Shown: positions 29,010 through 40,051 of the stretch, piece by piece | Numbering within the stretch: position 1 is the first letter of the stretch | How the letters are laid out: each line of letters begins with the position of its first letter | Source of the DNA: Tritrichomonas foetus | Lineage: Eukaryota; Parabasalia; Tritrichomonadida; Tritrichomonadidae | DNA length: 54,929 nucleotides | NCBI GenBank assembly: GCA_001839685.1 | Contig: MLAK01000632.1 | Location: 33,502 to 88,430, forward strand | Reading direction: 5' to 3' | Notes under the pieces: generated by a model | Database searches by the model: none | What the model saw: the letters and a program-made list of their open reading frames with translations, nothing else | Told to the model about the DNA's origin: nothing | Made by a program: the position numbers and the translations under genes

Positions 29010-29762
29010 TCAACTCAGTTTTTCTTCATTTGGATGAAGTTGGTCATAGAAAAAAAAAAACAGTTCGTGTCTTTTGGAAGTTGGTAAAAATGGAATTGAA
29101 TTTATTATTGCTGGTGTAAAAAGCTCTGAAAAAGAGGTGAAATTCATTGATGAAAATCGCTGATATTCTTCTGTCATTTTTAATTCTTCGATCGACTCTT
29201 TTTCGTTTGGTGAAACTTTTTCTTTCATTGGAGGTTTTTCGTTAGTGTCATCTTTGATTCCATAATATTCTTTCAATTCTTGGATAACAGATAAATGACC
29301 AGCAAATTCATTTTGTGTAGAGCAGTCAACTAATTTTTTATTTTGTTGAGATGGTTCGGAAACCATCGATGCACAAATTAAATTTGTCTTTTTGAGAAGT
29401 ATTGGAAGGAAAAGATTATTTTGTTTAGAAGTAGATGATTCTTTAACTATATATTCATTTAGAGAACCCATAAGGTCGATAGTTATATTTTGTTTGGAAG
29501 AAATATTATTTTGGGTTTTCAAGAAATGTTCATTCACAATCTGTGTGTGTCTAGAAATATTGGGTGAGTAACTTCCTCCATCGCTGAAAAATTCCTCAAT
29601 CATTGAACAGTATCCAGATGTCATTCTTGGTCTTTTTTCACTTTTTGGGTCCACAAAGTGGCACTTTTTTGATAACTGCTTAGTTGATGAAATGATCATT
29701 TCCATAGTAGAAATCAAAAAATAATATATAATTTCACCCCACAGTATCACTACATATTTCAT
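29010..29762 (-). CDS. Hypothetical hydrophilic protein
   Basis: 250 codons from the first ATG. Residues 1-19 are hydrophobic but may be untranslated sequence: the ATG at 29705 (MEMIISSTK) would give 231 residues of low-complexity, Ser/Lys/Glu-rich protein with short helical patches. No initiator decides. The FFFF near the C-terminus comes from the phased A block 29050-29060. No family recognised; convergent with the serine-rich gene on its left. Confidence 0.55.
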   Translation of the reverse strand: MKYVVILWGEIIYYFLISTMEMIISSTKQLSKKCHFVDPKSEKRPRMTSGYCSMIEEFFSDGGSYSPNISRHTQIVNEHFLKTQNNISSKQNITIDLMGSLNEYIVKESSTSKQNNLFLPILLKKTNLICASMVSEPSQQNKKLVDCSTQNEFAGHLSVIQELKEYYGIKDDTNEKPPMKEKVSPNEKESIEELKMTEEYQRFSSMNFTSFSELFTPAIINSIPFLPTSKRHELFFFFYDQLHPNEEKLS

Positions 29763-30177
29763 AAAATATTTTCCTTCAAAGTGATCACAAAATCGAAATT
29801 AATGATATCATTTTAATTGGCCAGCAAAATTTTAATTTTAATTAAACCGAGACCTCATTAAGATATATCTTTTATTAAATGATTTTCCAAAATCGAATGT
29901 TGTAAAGTAAAATAAAATATATCAAATTTGTTAATAAAAAACTAAAACTATTAATCGTATGTTGTTGACAAATATAAAAATAAATAAATGAAAACTCTAA
30001 TTCTATTTTAATTCAGAAACATAAAAATAATCTATATATATAGAATCTATGTTCTTCTTTGAAGAAGATTATTCTCTATAAATACAATTAAGATGATAAG
30101 AACATTGATGCAAGGTAAGTAAAAATAACTTGAGGTCAATCTTTCTAGGATGAATTAATAAAACAATTGATGCCGCT
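29763..30177. other. Intergenic region
   Basis: About 415 nt, AT-rich. No supported gene. Minus-strand frames reaching into it are shadows of the kinase tail. Confidence 0.45.
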
Positions 30178-31704
30178 CTAACAAGGTTTTTTAGACCAGC
30201 TTCCTGACCCAAATGCAATAATAGAAGTTTGTCCTTTATGGACAAGAGGCTGTCTATGTGTCTTAAATTGTTGTGGTGACGCAGGAATAGTTTTCTTCGG
30301 CCAGCCAAGAATGTTTTTGGGTGCGTGAAAGAAAGAGGAAGTATGACTATCGATTGGGCGGCAGAAATCAGGTTTACTTATTGCAATTGATTGCATACGC
30401 TCATTATTTAAAAACAAATTGGGATTCATTGTCATTTTTCTTGGATTTATTCTATCTTCCGAATTATAATATGTAATTCCGGTATTGTTATTATTTTGTG
30501 TGAAATTTGAAGTATGACAATTACTTTCAACAATTAGGGAATCAAAGGTAGCTTTTGAAGCAATAGCTTCATCGGAAATCCCATGTGAAATTCCAGAATT
30601 ATTAAATCCATAATTAACAGTCAATTCATTTTGTATTGTCATATTGTTATTCATGTTGTTATTAATGTTATTCACTTCATTATTGGAAATTATTTCTCGA
30701 TTTATTAAATTATTATTAAAATTGCTACTATTTTCTGGATTATCATTTAGAATTGAATTTGGTGTATTAATATTTATAATGTTGTTATTTGCTTGTGCTG
30801 CTTTTTGTGATAAGATGCTTGTCCAATCATATTGATAATCATAAACATATCCATTCTCTATAAATAAGTTTCGGAAAAGCTCTCGATATTTTGAATAATC
30901 TGGTTCTTCATCAAATTGAAGATTTCTCACTATATTTAAGAAAATTCCAAATTCTTTTGGAATATCCTTACATAAATTTCCATTAGCCATAGAATTTTTA
31001 CATTCCATAATTCTATCATATTTTTGATGTCTAGTTTTGGCATCTAAACCCATCCACGGAAGTTTGCCTTTCAAAAAATAAATAAGACAATATGCAATAG
31101 CTTCCAAATCATCTCTTCGACTTTGTTCGAATCCTTTTAATGCATTGACTGATGCGTATCTTGCAGTACCTGTTAAACTTTTCCCAATACCATATTTAAT
31201 ATGTTCAAAGGTTTTTCCATCACGGTACTTTTTAGATAGACCAAAATCAATCACATAAACTTTATGTGCTTTATGACTATCAATTTCTGAGCTTCCCATT
31301 AAAAAGTTATCAGGTTTGACATCTCGATGAATAAAATTTTTGCTGTGGATACTTTGAAGCGAAGTAATCATTTGGTCAGCCAACATCAGAACTGTTTTAA
31401 GTGAAAATTTCTTGTGACACATTTGAAAAAGGTTTTCAAGGGAATTCCCTAAATAATCAATCACCATCACATTATAATTCGATTCAGTTCCAAACCAGCG
31501 AAGACGGGGAATATTCTCACCACCTGCAAATAACATGTAAAGCTTCGCCTCGTAGATAAGTTGAGGTGATCTCGTTTTCACCCTTTCGAGTTTGATTGCA
31601 ACTTCCTCATGTGATTCACTGTCTTCACCATAGAAAACTTCTCCGAAACTACCTGCACCAATTCTCCGTTTGAGCTGGAAATGACCTCCGACAGTGATTT
31701 CCAT
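30178..31704 (-). CDS. CK1: Casein kinase 1 family protein kinase
   Basis: 508 residues. Kinase domain at about residues 8-290: glycine loop GAGSFGEV (16-23), catalytic Lys in VAIKLE (38), HRDVKPDNF (126-134), DFG (153-155), and the CK1-specific TGTARYAS (178-185) followed by FEQSRRDDLE. Hallmarks are complete, so an active Ser/Thr kinase is expected, with substrates primed by acidic or phosphorylated residues. The tail, residues 290-508, is Asn-rich (long NNNI runs) and ends basic with a Lys/Pro-rich stretch; tails regulate CK1 localisation and autoinhibition in other species. Initiator-like TCAAAGAA lies directly before ATG. Confidence 0.97.
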   Translation of the reverse strand: MEITVGGHFQLKRRIGAGSFGEVFYGEDSESHEEVAIKLERVKTRSPQLIYEAKLYMLFAGGENIPRLRWFGTESNYNVMVIDYLGNSLENLFQMCHKKFSLKTVLMLADQMITSLQSIHSKNFIHRDVKPDNFLMGSSEIDSHKAHKVYVIDFGLSKKYRDGKTFEHIKYGIGKSLTGTARYASVNALKGFEQSRRDDLEAIAYCLIYFLKGKLPWMGLDAKTRHQKYDRIMECKNSMANGNLCKDIPKEFGIFLNIVRNLQFDEEPDYSKYRELFRNLFIENGYVYDYQYDWTSILSQKAAQANNNIININTPNSILNDNPENSSNFNNNLINREIISNNEVNNINNNMNNNMTIQNELTVNYGFNNSGISHGISDEAIASKATFDSLIVESNCHTSNFTQNNNNTGITYYNSEDRINPRKMTMNPNLFLNNERMQSIAISKPDFCRPIDSHTSSFFHAPKNILGWPKKTIPASPQQFKTHRQPLVHKGQTSIIAFGSGSWSKKPC

Positions 31705-31712
31705 TTCTTTGA
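31705..31712 (-). promoter_or_regulatory. Initiator-like TCAAAGAA before CK1
   Basis: Minus-strand TCAAAGAA immediately precedes ATG 31704; putative +1 at 31710, leader 6 nt. Confidence 0.4.
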
Positions 31713-32709
31713 GATTTTCGAAATTTGTTTATTCAATCAATCTATAAACTTTTTCAATTATCTACATTTCTATCATATAGAAATGTTCAGAAATTCCATG
31801 TTTTCTCTACTATTTCATTACAACAATGTTCAGATAATTTCAAAACTTGGTAGATTTTCTGAAGCATCTATTTATACACAATTCAATGTAATTTCCCAAT
31901 TTTTTGATACAAAAAGTTTCTGTCAGAAACAAAATAATATTTAATTTTTGATCACAATGTCAAAAAAAAAAAAATAGGAATTCAGCCTTTCAAAAAAAAA
32001 TTTTTTCGACTACCAAAAAACCTTTAGGTATGATTGAGAATGAGAAAATATAGACTTAATTGAAAACATTTTCTTCGGCTTTTTCCTGTGATGGCTTTCA
32101 ATTTAACTTTTCTGAACCTGCATTGAATATTCTTAATACACAAGATAATATATTCTCAATTCAAATATTTTTCTGATAAATTTATTTTACAAATATTGAT
32201 ACATTTCACACCAATCAGTAAGCTCTTCTTCTTGAATAAAAAATATATTGAATCATTTATATTCCCTATACTCATTAAAAATAACCATAAAAGTATTTGA
32301 GAACATATATGATGTTTAGAATTCATTTTATCGAACAGATAAATCACTAGTTTGATGATAAATTTGGTAAATACTAACTAATTAGGATGGAAAATGCATG
32401 CATATTAACAATTTTTGTCGTTTTTTGTTTCGAAGATTTGATGACAAATAAGATTTTGTCCAAGGCAATGAAGAAATAAAGTTCAAATGCGCTATTTAAA
32501 TAAACGCTTCACCAAAATGATCATTCAATGAATTCTGAAAACTAATTTTTAAAGTGAAGAATTAATCATATGATAAGTAAACAAAATGGTTATCTATTCA
32601 GTGTTATTTTTGATGATCTATTCTGTGTTATTTTGGGTGTAATTTGTGAGAGATAGTATGTTAATATATTTTGATAAGTTATTTGGCCGATATACAATTT
32701 CACTGATAA
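31713..32709. other. Gene-free region
   Basis: About 1 kb between CK1 and the Sel1 gene with no supported gene or RNA. Contains a phased A block (31992-32000) and an off-phase A13 (31962-31974), one of the few long A runs not on the 60-nt grid. Confidence 0.5.
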
Positions 32710-34062
32710 TTAAAAAAAAACACATGTCAAGATCTTTTTAAGTATTATGATGAACTAGCAAGAAAGAATACAAAAAAAAAAGATTTTGAAAAAGCACAAA
32801 AATATTTCAAACAAAAGAAATATGAATTATCAAAAAAAAATTTTCATCAATCTGCCAGCCAAGGAAATTTTAAAGCTTATATAAATATTGGATACTTTTA
32901 TTTGAAAGGTCTTCTCGGACCAAAAGATCACAGATTGGCACAACATTATTTTGAATTATCAGTTGCCAATGGAGATGGAGATTCACTTTTCGAACTTGCT
33001 AATTTTTATAAAGTTAATAATTTTAATCATGATAAATACCTTGAATATTTACATGAAGCTGCTAGTAAAGATCATGAATTAGCAAAATTGACACTTTTCA
33101 AAAACTACATTAATAGCGCGCACACATACGGGTCAATTAATTATGCTGAACAAATCGCTTATAGTGAAGCAGAAAAAGGTAATTTTCATTATCTCTACTC
33201 TCTTATTACCAAAACTCGAGATAGGAGAAAAATACGTCTGTATCTCGAGATCATTAAAAATAACTGTGATGAAAACACAGATCCAAAAATTTTGTTTCTA
33301 ACTAGTCATTATCTAATTAATAATCCACGAATAAATGATGATGAAAAAGCACGAACATTTTTGGAATGGTCAGTTAAACAAGGCTATATTCCTGCTTGCT
33401 ATTATTATGGAAAAAATTATTTATTACGAAGAAAAAAAAATGAAAAATTAAAAAAGAAAGGATTAAAACTCGTTCATTATGCAGCAGATAATGGGGAATA
33501 TGATGCATGTCATCATCTTGGCTTGAATTATTTAAATGGTAATTTTGGACCAAAGGATTATAAATTAGCATTTAAATATTTCAAAATCGCAGCTGAGAAT
33601 GGTCAAATAGAATCACAAAGGTCTCTGGGCCAAATTTACTTATATAATGATCAATTCAAAGATATTGAAAAATCTATTCATTATTTTAAAATGGCTGCTG
33701 ATCAAGACGATGAAAAAGGTTTAATTGGATTAGGGGAAGCATACAGACAATTGAACGATAAAGAAAAGTCATTCACTTATTTCACAATGGCCTGTGAAAT
33801 AGGTAGTTCTGACGCACATGTTGAACTTGGAAAAATGTATAAAGATGGCAAATTCTTCGAAAAAGACTATAAAAAAGCAATAGAGCATTTTACAATTGCA
33901 ATGAATCAGAATAATTCTGACGCCTTCTATCAAATAGGAAAAATGTACTATAAGGGAGAAGGTGTCCCCTTGGATGAGGCAAGAGGTCGTGAATATATTG
34001 TTCGAGCTTCTTCAATGGGAAATAATCAAGCATCAAGATTATTATCAACATATCAATTTTAA
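32710..34062 (+). CDS. Sel1-repeat (TPR-like) protein, start codon hidden
   Basis: The open frame runs from 32710 and encodes about 450 residues: an N-terminal helical part, then at least six Sel1-like repeats of the type A-x-x-x-LG-x-x-Y-x-x-G-x-x---D-x-x-x-A-x-x-Y (for example DACHHLGLNYLNGNFGPKDY and DAFYQIGKMYYKGEGV). Sel1 proteins are adaptor scaffolds, in ER-associated degradation and signalling among others. There is no ATG in phase before the repeats; the reading frame opens within the phased A block 32712-32720, which probably replaced the true ATG. Two more blocks at 32772-32781 and 32832-32840 give KKK and KK. A further block lies at 33432-33440. A methionine-less start at TTG 32902 would cut off the first repeat and is not favoured. 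Confidence 0.75.
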   Translation, partial: LKKNTCQDLFKYYDELARKNTKKKDFEKAQKYFKQKKYELSKKNFHQSASQGNFKAYINIGYFYLKGLLGPKDHRLAQHYFELSVANGDGDSLFELANFYKVNNFNHDKYLEYLHEAASKDHELAKLTLFKNYINSAHTYGSINYAEQIAYSEAEKGNFHYLYSLITKTRDRRKIRLYLEIIKNNCDENTDPKILFLTSHYLINNPRINDDEKARTFLEWSVKQGYIPACYYYGKNYLLRRKKNEKLKKKGLKLVHYAADNGEYDACHHLGLNYLNGNFGPKDYKLAFKYFKIAAENGQIESQRSLGQIYLYNDQFKDIEKSIHYFKMAADQDDEKGLIGLGEAYRQLNDKEKSFTYFTMACEIGSSDAHVELGKMYKDGKFFEKDYKKAIEHFTIAMNQNNSDAFYQIGKMYYKGEGVPLDEARGREYIVRASSMGNNQASRLLSTYQF

Positions 34063-36802
34063 AATTAAAATTAAAATTTACTTCATCAGATAGTGATACT
34101 CCCAGGGTTGTTTACCTTTTTAATTCGATCGTTGTATGTGTTAAAAATAAGATATTCTATGAAGAGATTGAAAATAAAGGAAGACAAACTCAAAGAAGAA
34201 GGGAAGTAATAAAAAAAAAAGACAAAGCAAGAAGCTTAAACAAAACTATCGCAAATAGAAATAAAAAATATAAAAAAAAAATAATTTAATCAAATTTATT
34301 AAGCTTCTTTTTAGTTACTTTTTCTGTTATAAAAAAAAAAGTAATGATCTGTAACGTGAATATTTCATTGTGTTGACTTGATTTAACTGGTCGTTACAAT
34401 TATAAATGAAATTTTCAATGAATAGCAACTTAATGATTATACCGTTGTTTTGACATCAAACAATCATTAACAACGATTTTTATCATTGGATTCAAAGAAT
34501 CATTAACTATTGGAAGCAATATTACTTCTATTGGTATACTACTTTTTAATGATTGTGAAACTGGGATTGATGATAAACCATTTTATAATGTCATTGGATT
34601 CGCATTTTTGATCGAAATGATTCACCTAATATTGATGGCAATTCTTTTGAATTCATACATAACAAATATCAAAATGATTCATTTTGTGGAAGTCCTGTTT
34701 CTATTGTATAATTTAAATGGCAAAAATAGTTAATAATCTTTCACAAAATGCTCATTTGATATATGCCTTGGTGAAATGATTTGAGGATGCTAATTATATT
34801 CAATTAGATCAAGAATTTATGAATACGGTTTATGTCACATTTGAATCACGGAACAACAAAGTGAATGCAAGTAGTCGTTCTTCCATTTCCTCTTCATAAT
34901 GAACATCCGAATTCGTGGGAAAGTAATGATCATAATTGACCTATGTTTTCTAGTTACTTATTTTTAAAAACCGAAATAAGTCTAAATGATTGCTCAAATA
35001 TTATTTATGATTTCTGATTGTAGGTTTTATGAGCGAAAGATGCAACTTTGGTTTGTTCTATCCGTAAAAATGTGATATTCGATTGCATAGAATATGAATC
35101 TTCAACAATATAAAAAAAAAGTTAAATACTCGAGTGGATTCATCCGAAAAGTGAAATGAAATATCGTTTGTAAAAAAAAATCATTAGTTTTTAATACAAG
35201 TATTATGCTTGAATACTTTTTTATTAAAAATAAAAAAAAACGAATTTCATTGGTTAATCAAAAACTATATTTTTTGAGTGAAAAAGAGAGAAAAAAAAAA
35301 AAAAACACTTTGGAAGGCTCCGAAATCGATGAATCATTGATATAGGATTAATATAATATTAGATTTCCAAAAAATCACCAAATTCAACAAATTTACATCT
35401 TTATATTGATGAATGCATGATGAAATGAATTAGAATCAAAATATTCATTTTTAAATCCAAAATAAAATCCTAAGAATATTCGTTCATGGAGGTTAGATTA
35501 AATTATTTATTTCCTGAATTTTAGAACATATGTATCATGAATATATAGACGATTTTTGAATTGAAAAGCTTTTTCCATACCAATAATTCGATTTTGCCAA
35601 TGGCATTTTTCAATGCCGTTAATATCAAATCAAAAGTTTCTGCTTTTTGAGAAGGATAATGTAATGAATCTTTTCGCTTCAGAATTGTATTGATTTTCTT
35701 TTACATTTCTTCTCAAAATCAATTTCAATTGGATTATTGAACCGAACACATTTGGAATTGCGCGACATTTATGATGCTTCATATGATAATAGTTTACTAT
35801 TTGATTACCACATAAATTTTAGATCCCTATTATAGATATAACAATTGTTATTAAAACAACAGTATGGAGAATTATGATCGTCAATTTGAAGAGAAAAAAA
35901 TTTATGTGTTTCTGAAAATTGAATACAACATAATTTTACAATGTAAAATTTACATTAACTTTTTCATATGATAACCCAAGTTACTAGTGGTGTATTTCAC
36001 CAGTTAAATTTCGATCTTCGTTGTCAAAAACGAATTAATGATATTAAATAAAATTAACTCACTTTCATTCAAACATCAACTATCAACTTTTGAGAAACAC
36101 CTCTGTATTCAAATTTGGATATAATTTGATTTTTCAATGAACAACAAAGAATTTTGAATGATATAATACAGTTCTGAATTGATGATAAATCGATCTCCGT
36201 TGGAGTTCTATTTTCTGAGGAAATATGGATATAAATTCTGGATAGGTATAGATTACCATTAATGATTTTTTCATTATTGAGAATATTATATGAATTTCCC
36301 GTCAATTGATTGATAAATTACTTTTCTTTGAAGATATAAATTGTCCTTTATCAATGTTTTTGTGTTGGTGAACTTTTTCTAATAGATTTTCAAAGATGTC
36401 TCAATTTATGAGACATTCTGAATATTACATATTCGGAATGGAGAATTTCACGTATCCATCTCAATAAGTGTTTAAATTATGTAAAAAGAGAAAAAAAAAA
36501 AGGTTCGGAAACATTTCTTTGTATTTCGAAATATAAAAATTTTGAAAAAAGAAAAAAAAATGAATTCATCAATATTCATCACAAATATTTATTAGTTCAT
36601 TGAAAACAAAAAAAAAAAAAATCAAATATTTCAAAAGATTGAAATATTATTAAGAGAATTATCAAAAAGAAAAAAAAAAAAAATTTATATTTTTCAAAGC
36701 ATGTATGAAAATTCCTGAAATGATTTAAGCAAAAAAAAAATATGGCTCTCAAATATTTTACAAAATTAAAAAAGTTTATTTTTTCTGAGTAAAAAAAAAA
36801 TA
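34063..36802. other. Gene-poor, A-block-rich region
   Basis: About 2.7 kb with no intact gene. It includes a BspA-like relic (34482-34562) and some fifteen phased A blocks on the 12-to-20 grid (34211 to 36800). The replaced bases lower the chance of recognising decayed genes. A 78-codon minus frame at 36069-36305 has no domain and is not annotated. Confidence 0.5.
34482..34562 (+). pseudogene. BspA-like leucine-rich-repeat relic
   Basis: Translates in one phase as GFKESLTIGSNITSIG followed by xxxFNDC, the consensus of one BspA-type LRR of the trichomonad surface family. Stops and phase breaks close in on both sides. Likely a remnant of a much longer gene; short, so only moderately sure. Confidence 0.45.
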
Positions 36803-36849
36803 AAGTATGTCCCAAGATTCTGGAGCACTTAAAAAAGATACTGGAGCAG
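36803..36849 (+). repeat. Left terminal inverted repeat
   Basis: Starts AAGTATGTCCCAAGATTCTG and ends GATACTGGAGCAG. Six mismatches to the right repeat, four of them clustered in the centre. Preceded by TA at 36801-36802. Confidence 0.88.
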
Positions 36850-38170
36850 TCCCTTCAAAAATTCTGTAATCACAGAATTATTGAATTAAAAATAAAAATT
36901 AGAAAAAAATTAAAAAAAAACCGGAGAAATTTTGACTGAAAAATATTGTCATTTGAAAAGACCAATTATCTAAAAAAGCTTTGAAAAAGCCATTTTTTTT
37001 GGAAAGAAAAACAAATACGTTAAAATCAAATGTTTATTTTCCGACTTATCCGGGGAAAAAAGACGTCTTTTTTCTCGAAATCATCACCTTCGATTTTGAC
37101 TTGATTTTCATTTCATTCCGAGTTTTGATTTTGCTCTTTTCGTGAAATGATATCTTTAAGAATTCCGAAAAAGGAATGAAGGAAAGTTGTTAAAGTTCGA
37201 AACAAGCTATCGTTCGCCTCAATCATTTCTTGAAACAGAATTAAAAGCGCATTTATTTCAATTGACACGTGATGTCAGTTGATTAATTAAATCACAAGTT
37301 GGTGGATTAAAAACATCAGATAGACTAGTTGCTAATGTCAAGAACAAAGAAATAATCAGATAGACTAATTATAATTTTTTCTGGAACTACTAGATGTCAA
37401 ATTTTCACAAGTTCAATAGATAAGTTGGTGCAATATAGAAATGATGCACAGAAAGAGACACAGCAATAACATCATCATAATGAAAACATGGAATCCATAA
37501 ATCAGCTGCAATGGCAACAAAAGATCTCATTTAATAATATTCAGAACAATTGAATTTTGTGACAATGTCAAATGCATTATTTGTTGATCTTCATTCTTTA
37601 GCTAAATCAAAAAGAAGTCTTGTTGCTTGGTCAGTGAGTAAGTGGGAGATAATTGAAACAATTCTAGTTGGTTTAAAACTACTTGCATTAGCGTGAATGA
37701 ACTCTTAGAACGAATCTAAAGAAAAATAAGCATTGATAAACTGCAACTGCGAGTGGTTCAGTTGATTGAATAATATACTGAAGAATTGATCATTTAATAT
37801 AGTTGAGCAACTTCAGCATTATTGTTTGTTATTTGATCTACATCTAATAAGGTTGCAATTGCAACTTCAGCAACTCAGATAATGAGCTTAACCAATCCCA
37901 TTGTAAACATAATTGCGAAGAATTCCGTGATTGGAAGTTAAATATATATTCATCCCAGGGTTTTTATATACATTGATTTTCGATTACAAACTGTTTAACT
38001 GAATCATTGTGTTTATGAAGTTTGCCTAAAACTTTAAAGCTAATCACTTTGCTTATAACTAAGCAAGGAACATAATTCATCAAACCAAAACAAATTGGAA
38101 ACAATTAAAACAAGATAAGTGCCATTAGTATCATGAATATCATGATTTTTTTGTCAATCACCATTTCATG
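36850..38170. other. Non-coding internal part of the transposon
   Basis: About 1.3 kb between the left repeat and the transposase stop, without a long open frame in any phase. It has a phased A block at 36912-36920. Either long untranslated sequence or a decayed second gene or cargo. Confidence 0.5.
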
Positions 38171-39793
38171 CTAAAACTGTCTAGCCCAAATCAAAACACC
38201 ATTAAATGATGCTAAATAATGTTCTTTGGGTGGTTCAGATAATAGCCTACCTGTTGATAAATCTAAACTTTTTAACGTTGCAATGATAAGACTGTCTCCT
38301 ACAAAATAAGAATTAGGAATCAATGGTGAAACACCATTCGGCAATGTAGGAAACATGAGAGGAGATTCACCAAGAACTGCAGCAAAAGTCACTGGATGAG
38401 TCAGATGACTTCCACTAATTTGATTCAATATGGTATTGTGTGGAGGTGCATACTCTACATCGCTTAAAAATGTAGAATTGGAAAGGCGTTGCAAGTCAAA
38501 TGGCACTAAACAGGATACTTTAAAAGCATTCCGAAAAGTTTCTCCTGGAAGAGAATTCCATGCATCGATAAAAGCTTGACACATTGCTCGTCTAAGCTGT
38601 CCAGTTCGCGAGAGTGTTGGCATTTCATTAATTATTCGAATTAAATAAGAGTTAAAGATTTTTCGATATTTAGATTTCAGTGAGTGAGCGACGATCACGT
38701 CGAAAGGTTGTAAAAGGTGCGTTGTATGCGAAGGCAGTATCAGAATTTGAACATTATGTTGAATTAGATACAAAAGAGCCGACTTATTTAGGCGGCTACT
38801 GTGACCATCTAATATTAGAAGTGCAGGACTCATTGATATATTATTGGGAAGCGTCAAGCGATAAATAGATAAGTGATGACAAAAATGAACCGCAAACGCA
38901 TAGAATGAACCAGATGTTTGCCACCCATTGCACGTACTCGAAAAAGTTGCTTCATGTATCAGATCTGAACAGTCTTGTGGGAGATTTTTCACAGCTGGGA
39001 GTGTTATAAATAAAGGAAACGCTTTCCCAATTGAATTGAACGCACCTGTAGCAGTTATGTGTAATTCATTCCTGTTTAAAGGAATATGAGGATTATTATT
39101 GTACATCGTTACCAATTTTAACAGCATTCTCTTGTTTTCAATGCCTGTTTCATCGGCATTAAAAATTAATGCAGGGTTAAATGATTTTAGAAGAACTTGG
39201 TGTTGATTCATGAAATTCATAATTCTAATTCTATTACAGGCACCTATCCTGACAGTATCTACATACGTGCCATATGATACATTGAGATCATATTTCTCTG
39301 AAAAGTATTTAACCCAATTTTTAGGGACAGGCTCATATATTTTATCAATTAACCTTTCAGCTAACTTAGAGTGGTTGTTCCGATGCAAGAAGTTTACAGC
39401 CTTTTCATATCGTTCCCTATGTAAATTATGTGCGAAGTTTGCAACATCTTCAGTTGTTGTGAAATCATTGCTCTTTTCAATAGAATCAATATAAGAAAGC
39501 AAGCGATTTTCATCTGCTTGACATAAATAAGGGAAATCGCCCTTATTACAACCAAAATCCGGATGAGGTGACCATTTAAGATGCAATGCAGTTCGTACGA
39601 TCGCAGTTTGAAGTTTCTCGAAAGATCGAAGATGAAAACGCTGATCATTTGCTGTTTGAGAAAATTTTTGAATATAGCGAAGTGAGTGTCCATTTCTTAT
39701 CAATTGCTTTATAACGTTTTGTATTTTAAACAATGTGTCATCGTGGTTTAAGAGGTCATTTGGATCACACCAATTGAGTTCTACCTCTTCCAT
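38171..39793 (-). CDS. Pogo-like DDE transposase
   Basis: 540 residues. An N-terminal helix-turn-helix region (about residues 20-150) precedes a DDE_1-type catalytic domain: D214 in FNADETG, D329 in LILDGHSS and D365 in LLQPFDV, spaced DD35D. The TNG/NADETG and QPFD motifs are those of the pogo/CENP-B class of Tc1/mariner transposases. It would cut and paste the surrounding element. The frame is intact without phased A blocks. An N base (39804) flanked by A8 on both sides lies 11 nt upstream of the ATG, so the 5' flank is uncertain. Confidence 0.9.
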   Translation of the reverse strand: MEEVELNWCDPNDLLNHDDTLFKIQNVIKQLIRNGHSLRYIQKFSQTANDQRFHLRSFEKLQTAIVRTALHLKWSPHPDFGCNKGDFPYLCQADENRLLSYIDSIEKSNDFTTTEDVANFAHNLHRERYEKAVNFLHRNNHSKLAERLIDKIYEPVPKNWVKYFSEKYDLNVSYGTYVDTVRIGACNRIRIMNFMNQHQVLLKSFNPALIFNADETGIENKRMLLKLVTMYNNNPHIPLNRNELHITATGAFNSIGKAFPLFITLPAVKNLPQDCSDLIHEATFSSTCNGWQTSGSFYAFAVHFCHHLSIYRLTLPNNISMSPALLILDGHSSRLNKSALLYLIQHNVQILILPSHTTHLLQPFDVIVAHSLKSKYRKIFNSYLIRIINEMPTLSRTGQLRRAMCQAFIDAWNSLPGETFRNAFKVSCLVPFDLQRLSNSTFLSDVEYAPPHNTILNQISGSHLTHPVTFAAVLGESPLMFPTLPNGVSPLIPNSYFVGDSLIIATLKSLDLSTGRLLSEPPKEHYLASFNGVLIWARQF

Positions 39794-39795
39794 TC

Positions 39796-39812
39796 AAAAA
39801 AAANAAAAAAAA
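39796..39812. other. Ambiguous base inside an A tract
   Basis: Eight A, one N (39804), eight A. The only ambiguous base in the window. The first nine positions sit at 16-24 mod 60, the same phase as the A9 run at 41476-41484, suggesting a change of grid phase somewhere to the left. Confidence 0.85.
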
Positions 39813-40004
39813 GAATGGTTTCTCTTTTCTGAATAAACTGAAAATTTTGTGATACTTTTTTAAAAAATTCGGACTTTTTCTTTGAATTAGCATGCTGCTT
39901 TTTTTCTGAAGAACTAACAAATTTCTTCATAAAAAAAACCAATCTGGAGCACAATGGAAAATTTTCAATAAGAAATTGTTTGATTTATTTATCAAAAAGT
40001 TCTC

Positions 40005-40051
40005 CTGCTCCAGTATCTTTGAATAGTGCTCCAGAATCTTGGGGTATACTT
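40005..40051 (-). repeat. Right terminal inverted repeat
   Basis: Reads, on the minus strand, AAGTATACCCCAAGATTCTG and so on to GATACTGGAGCAG. Followed on the + strand by TA at 40052-40053. Confidence 0.88.

Larger units (their letters stand above)
36803..40051. mobile_element. Complete pogo-like Tc1/mariner-superfamily transposon
   Basis: Bounded by 47-bp terminal inverted repeats (36803-36849 and 40005-40051; 41 of 47 positions identical) and flanked on each side by TA (36801-36802 and 40052-40053), the target duplication of Tc1/mariner elements. It encodes one intact DDE transposase (38171-39793, minus strand). The remaining 1.3 kb left of the transposase holds no long frame. Two copies of CTGGAGCA within each repeat may be transposase-binding sites. 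The near-identity of the ends and the intact transposase suggest recent activity. Confidence 0.85.

Noticed and set aside
32356..32392. Trichomonad intron suggested by ACTAACTAATTAG
   Set aside because: Not adjacent to any coding exon and the possible donor would leave only about 19 nt.
36069..36305. 78-codon minus-strand frame
   Set aside because: No recognisable domain, no initiator, lies among decayed DNA.
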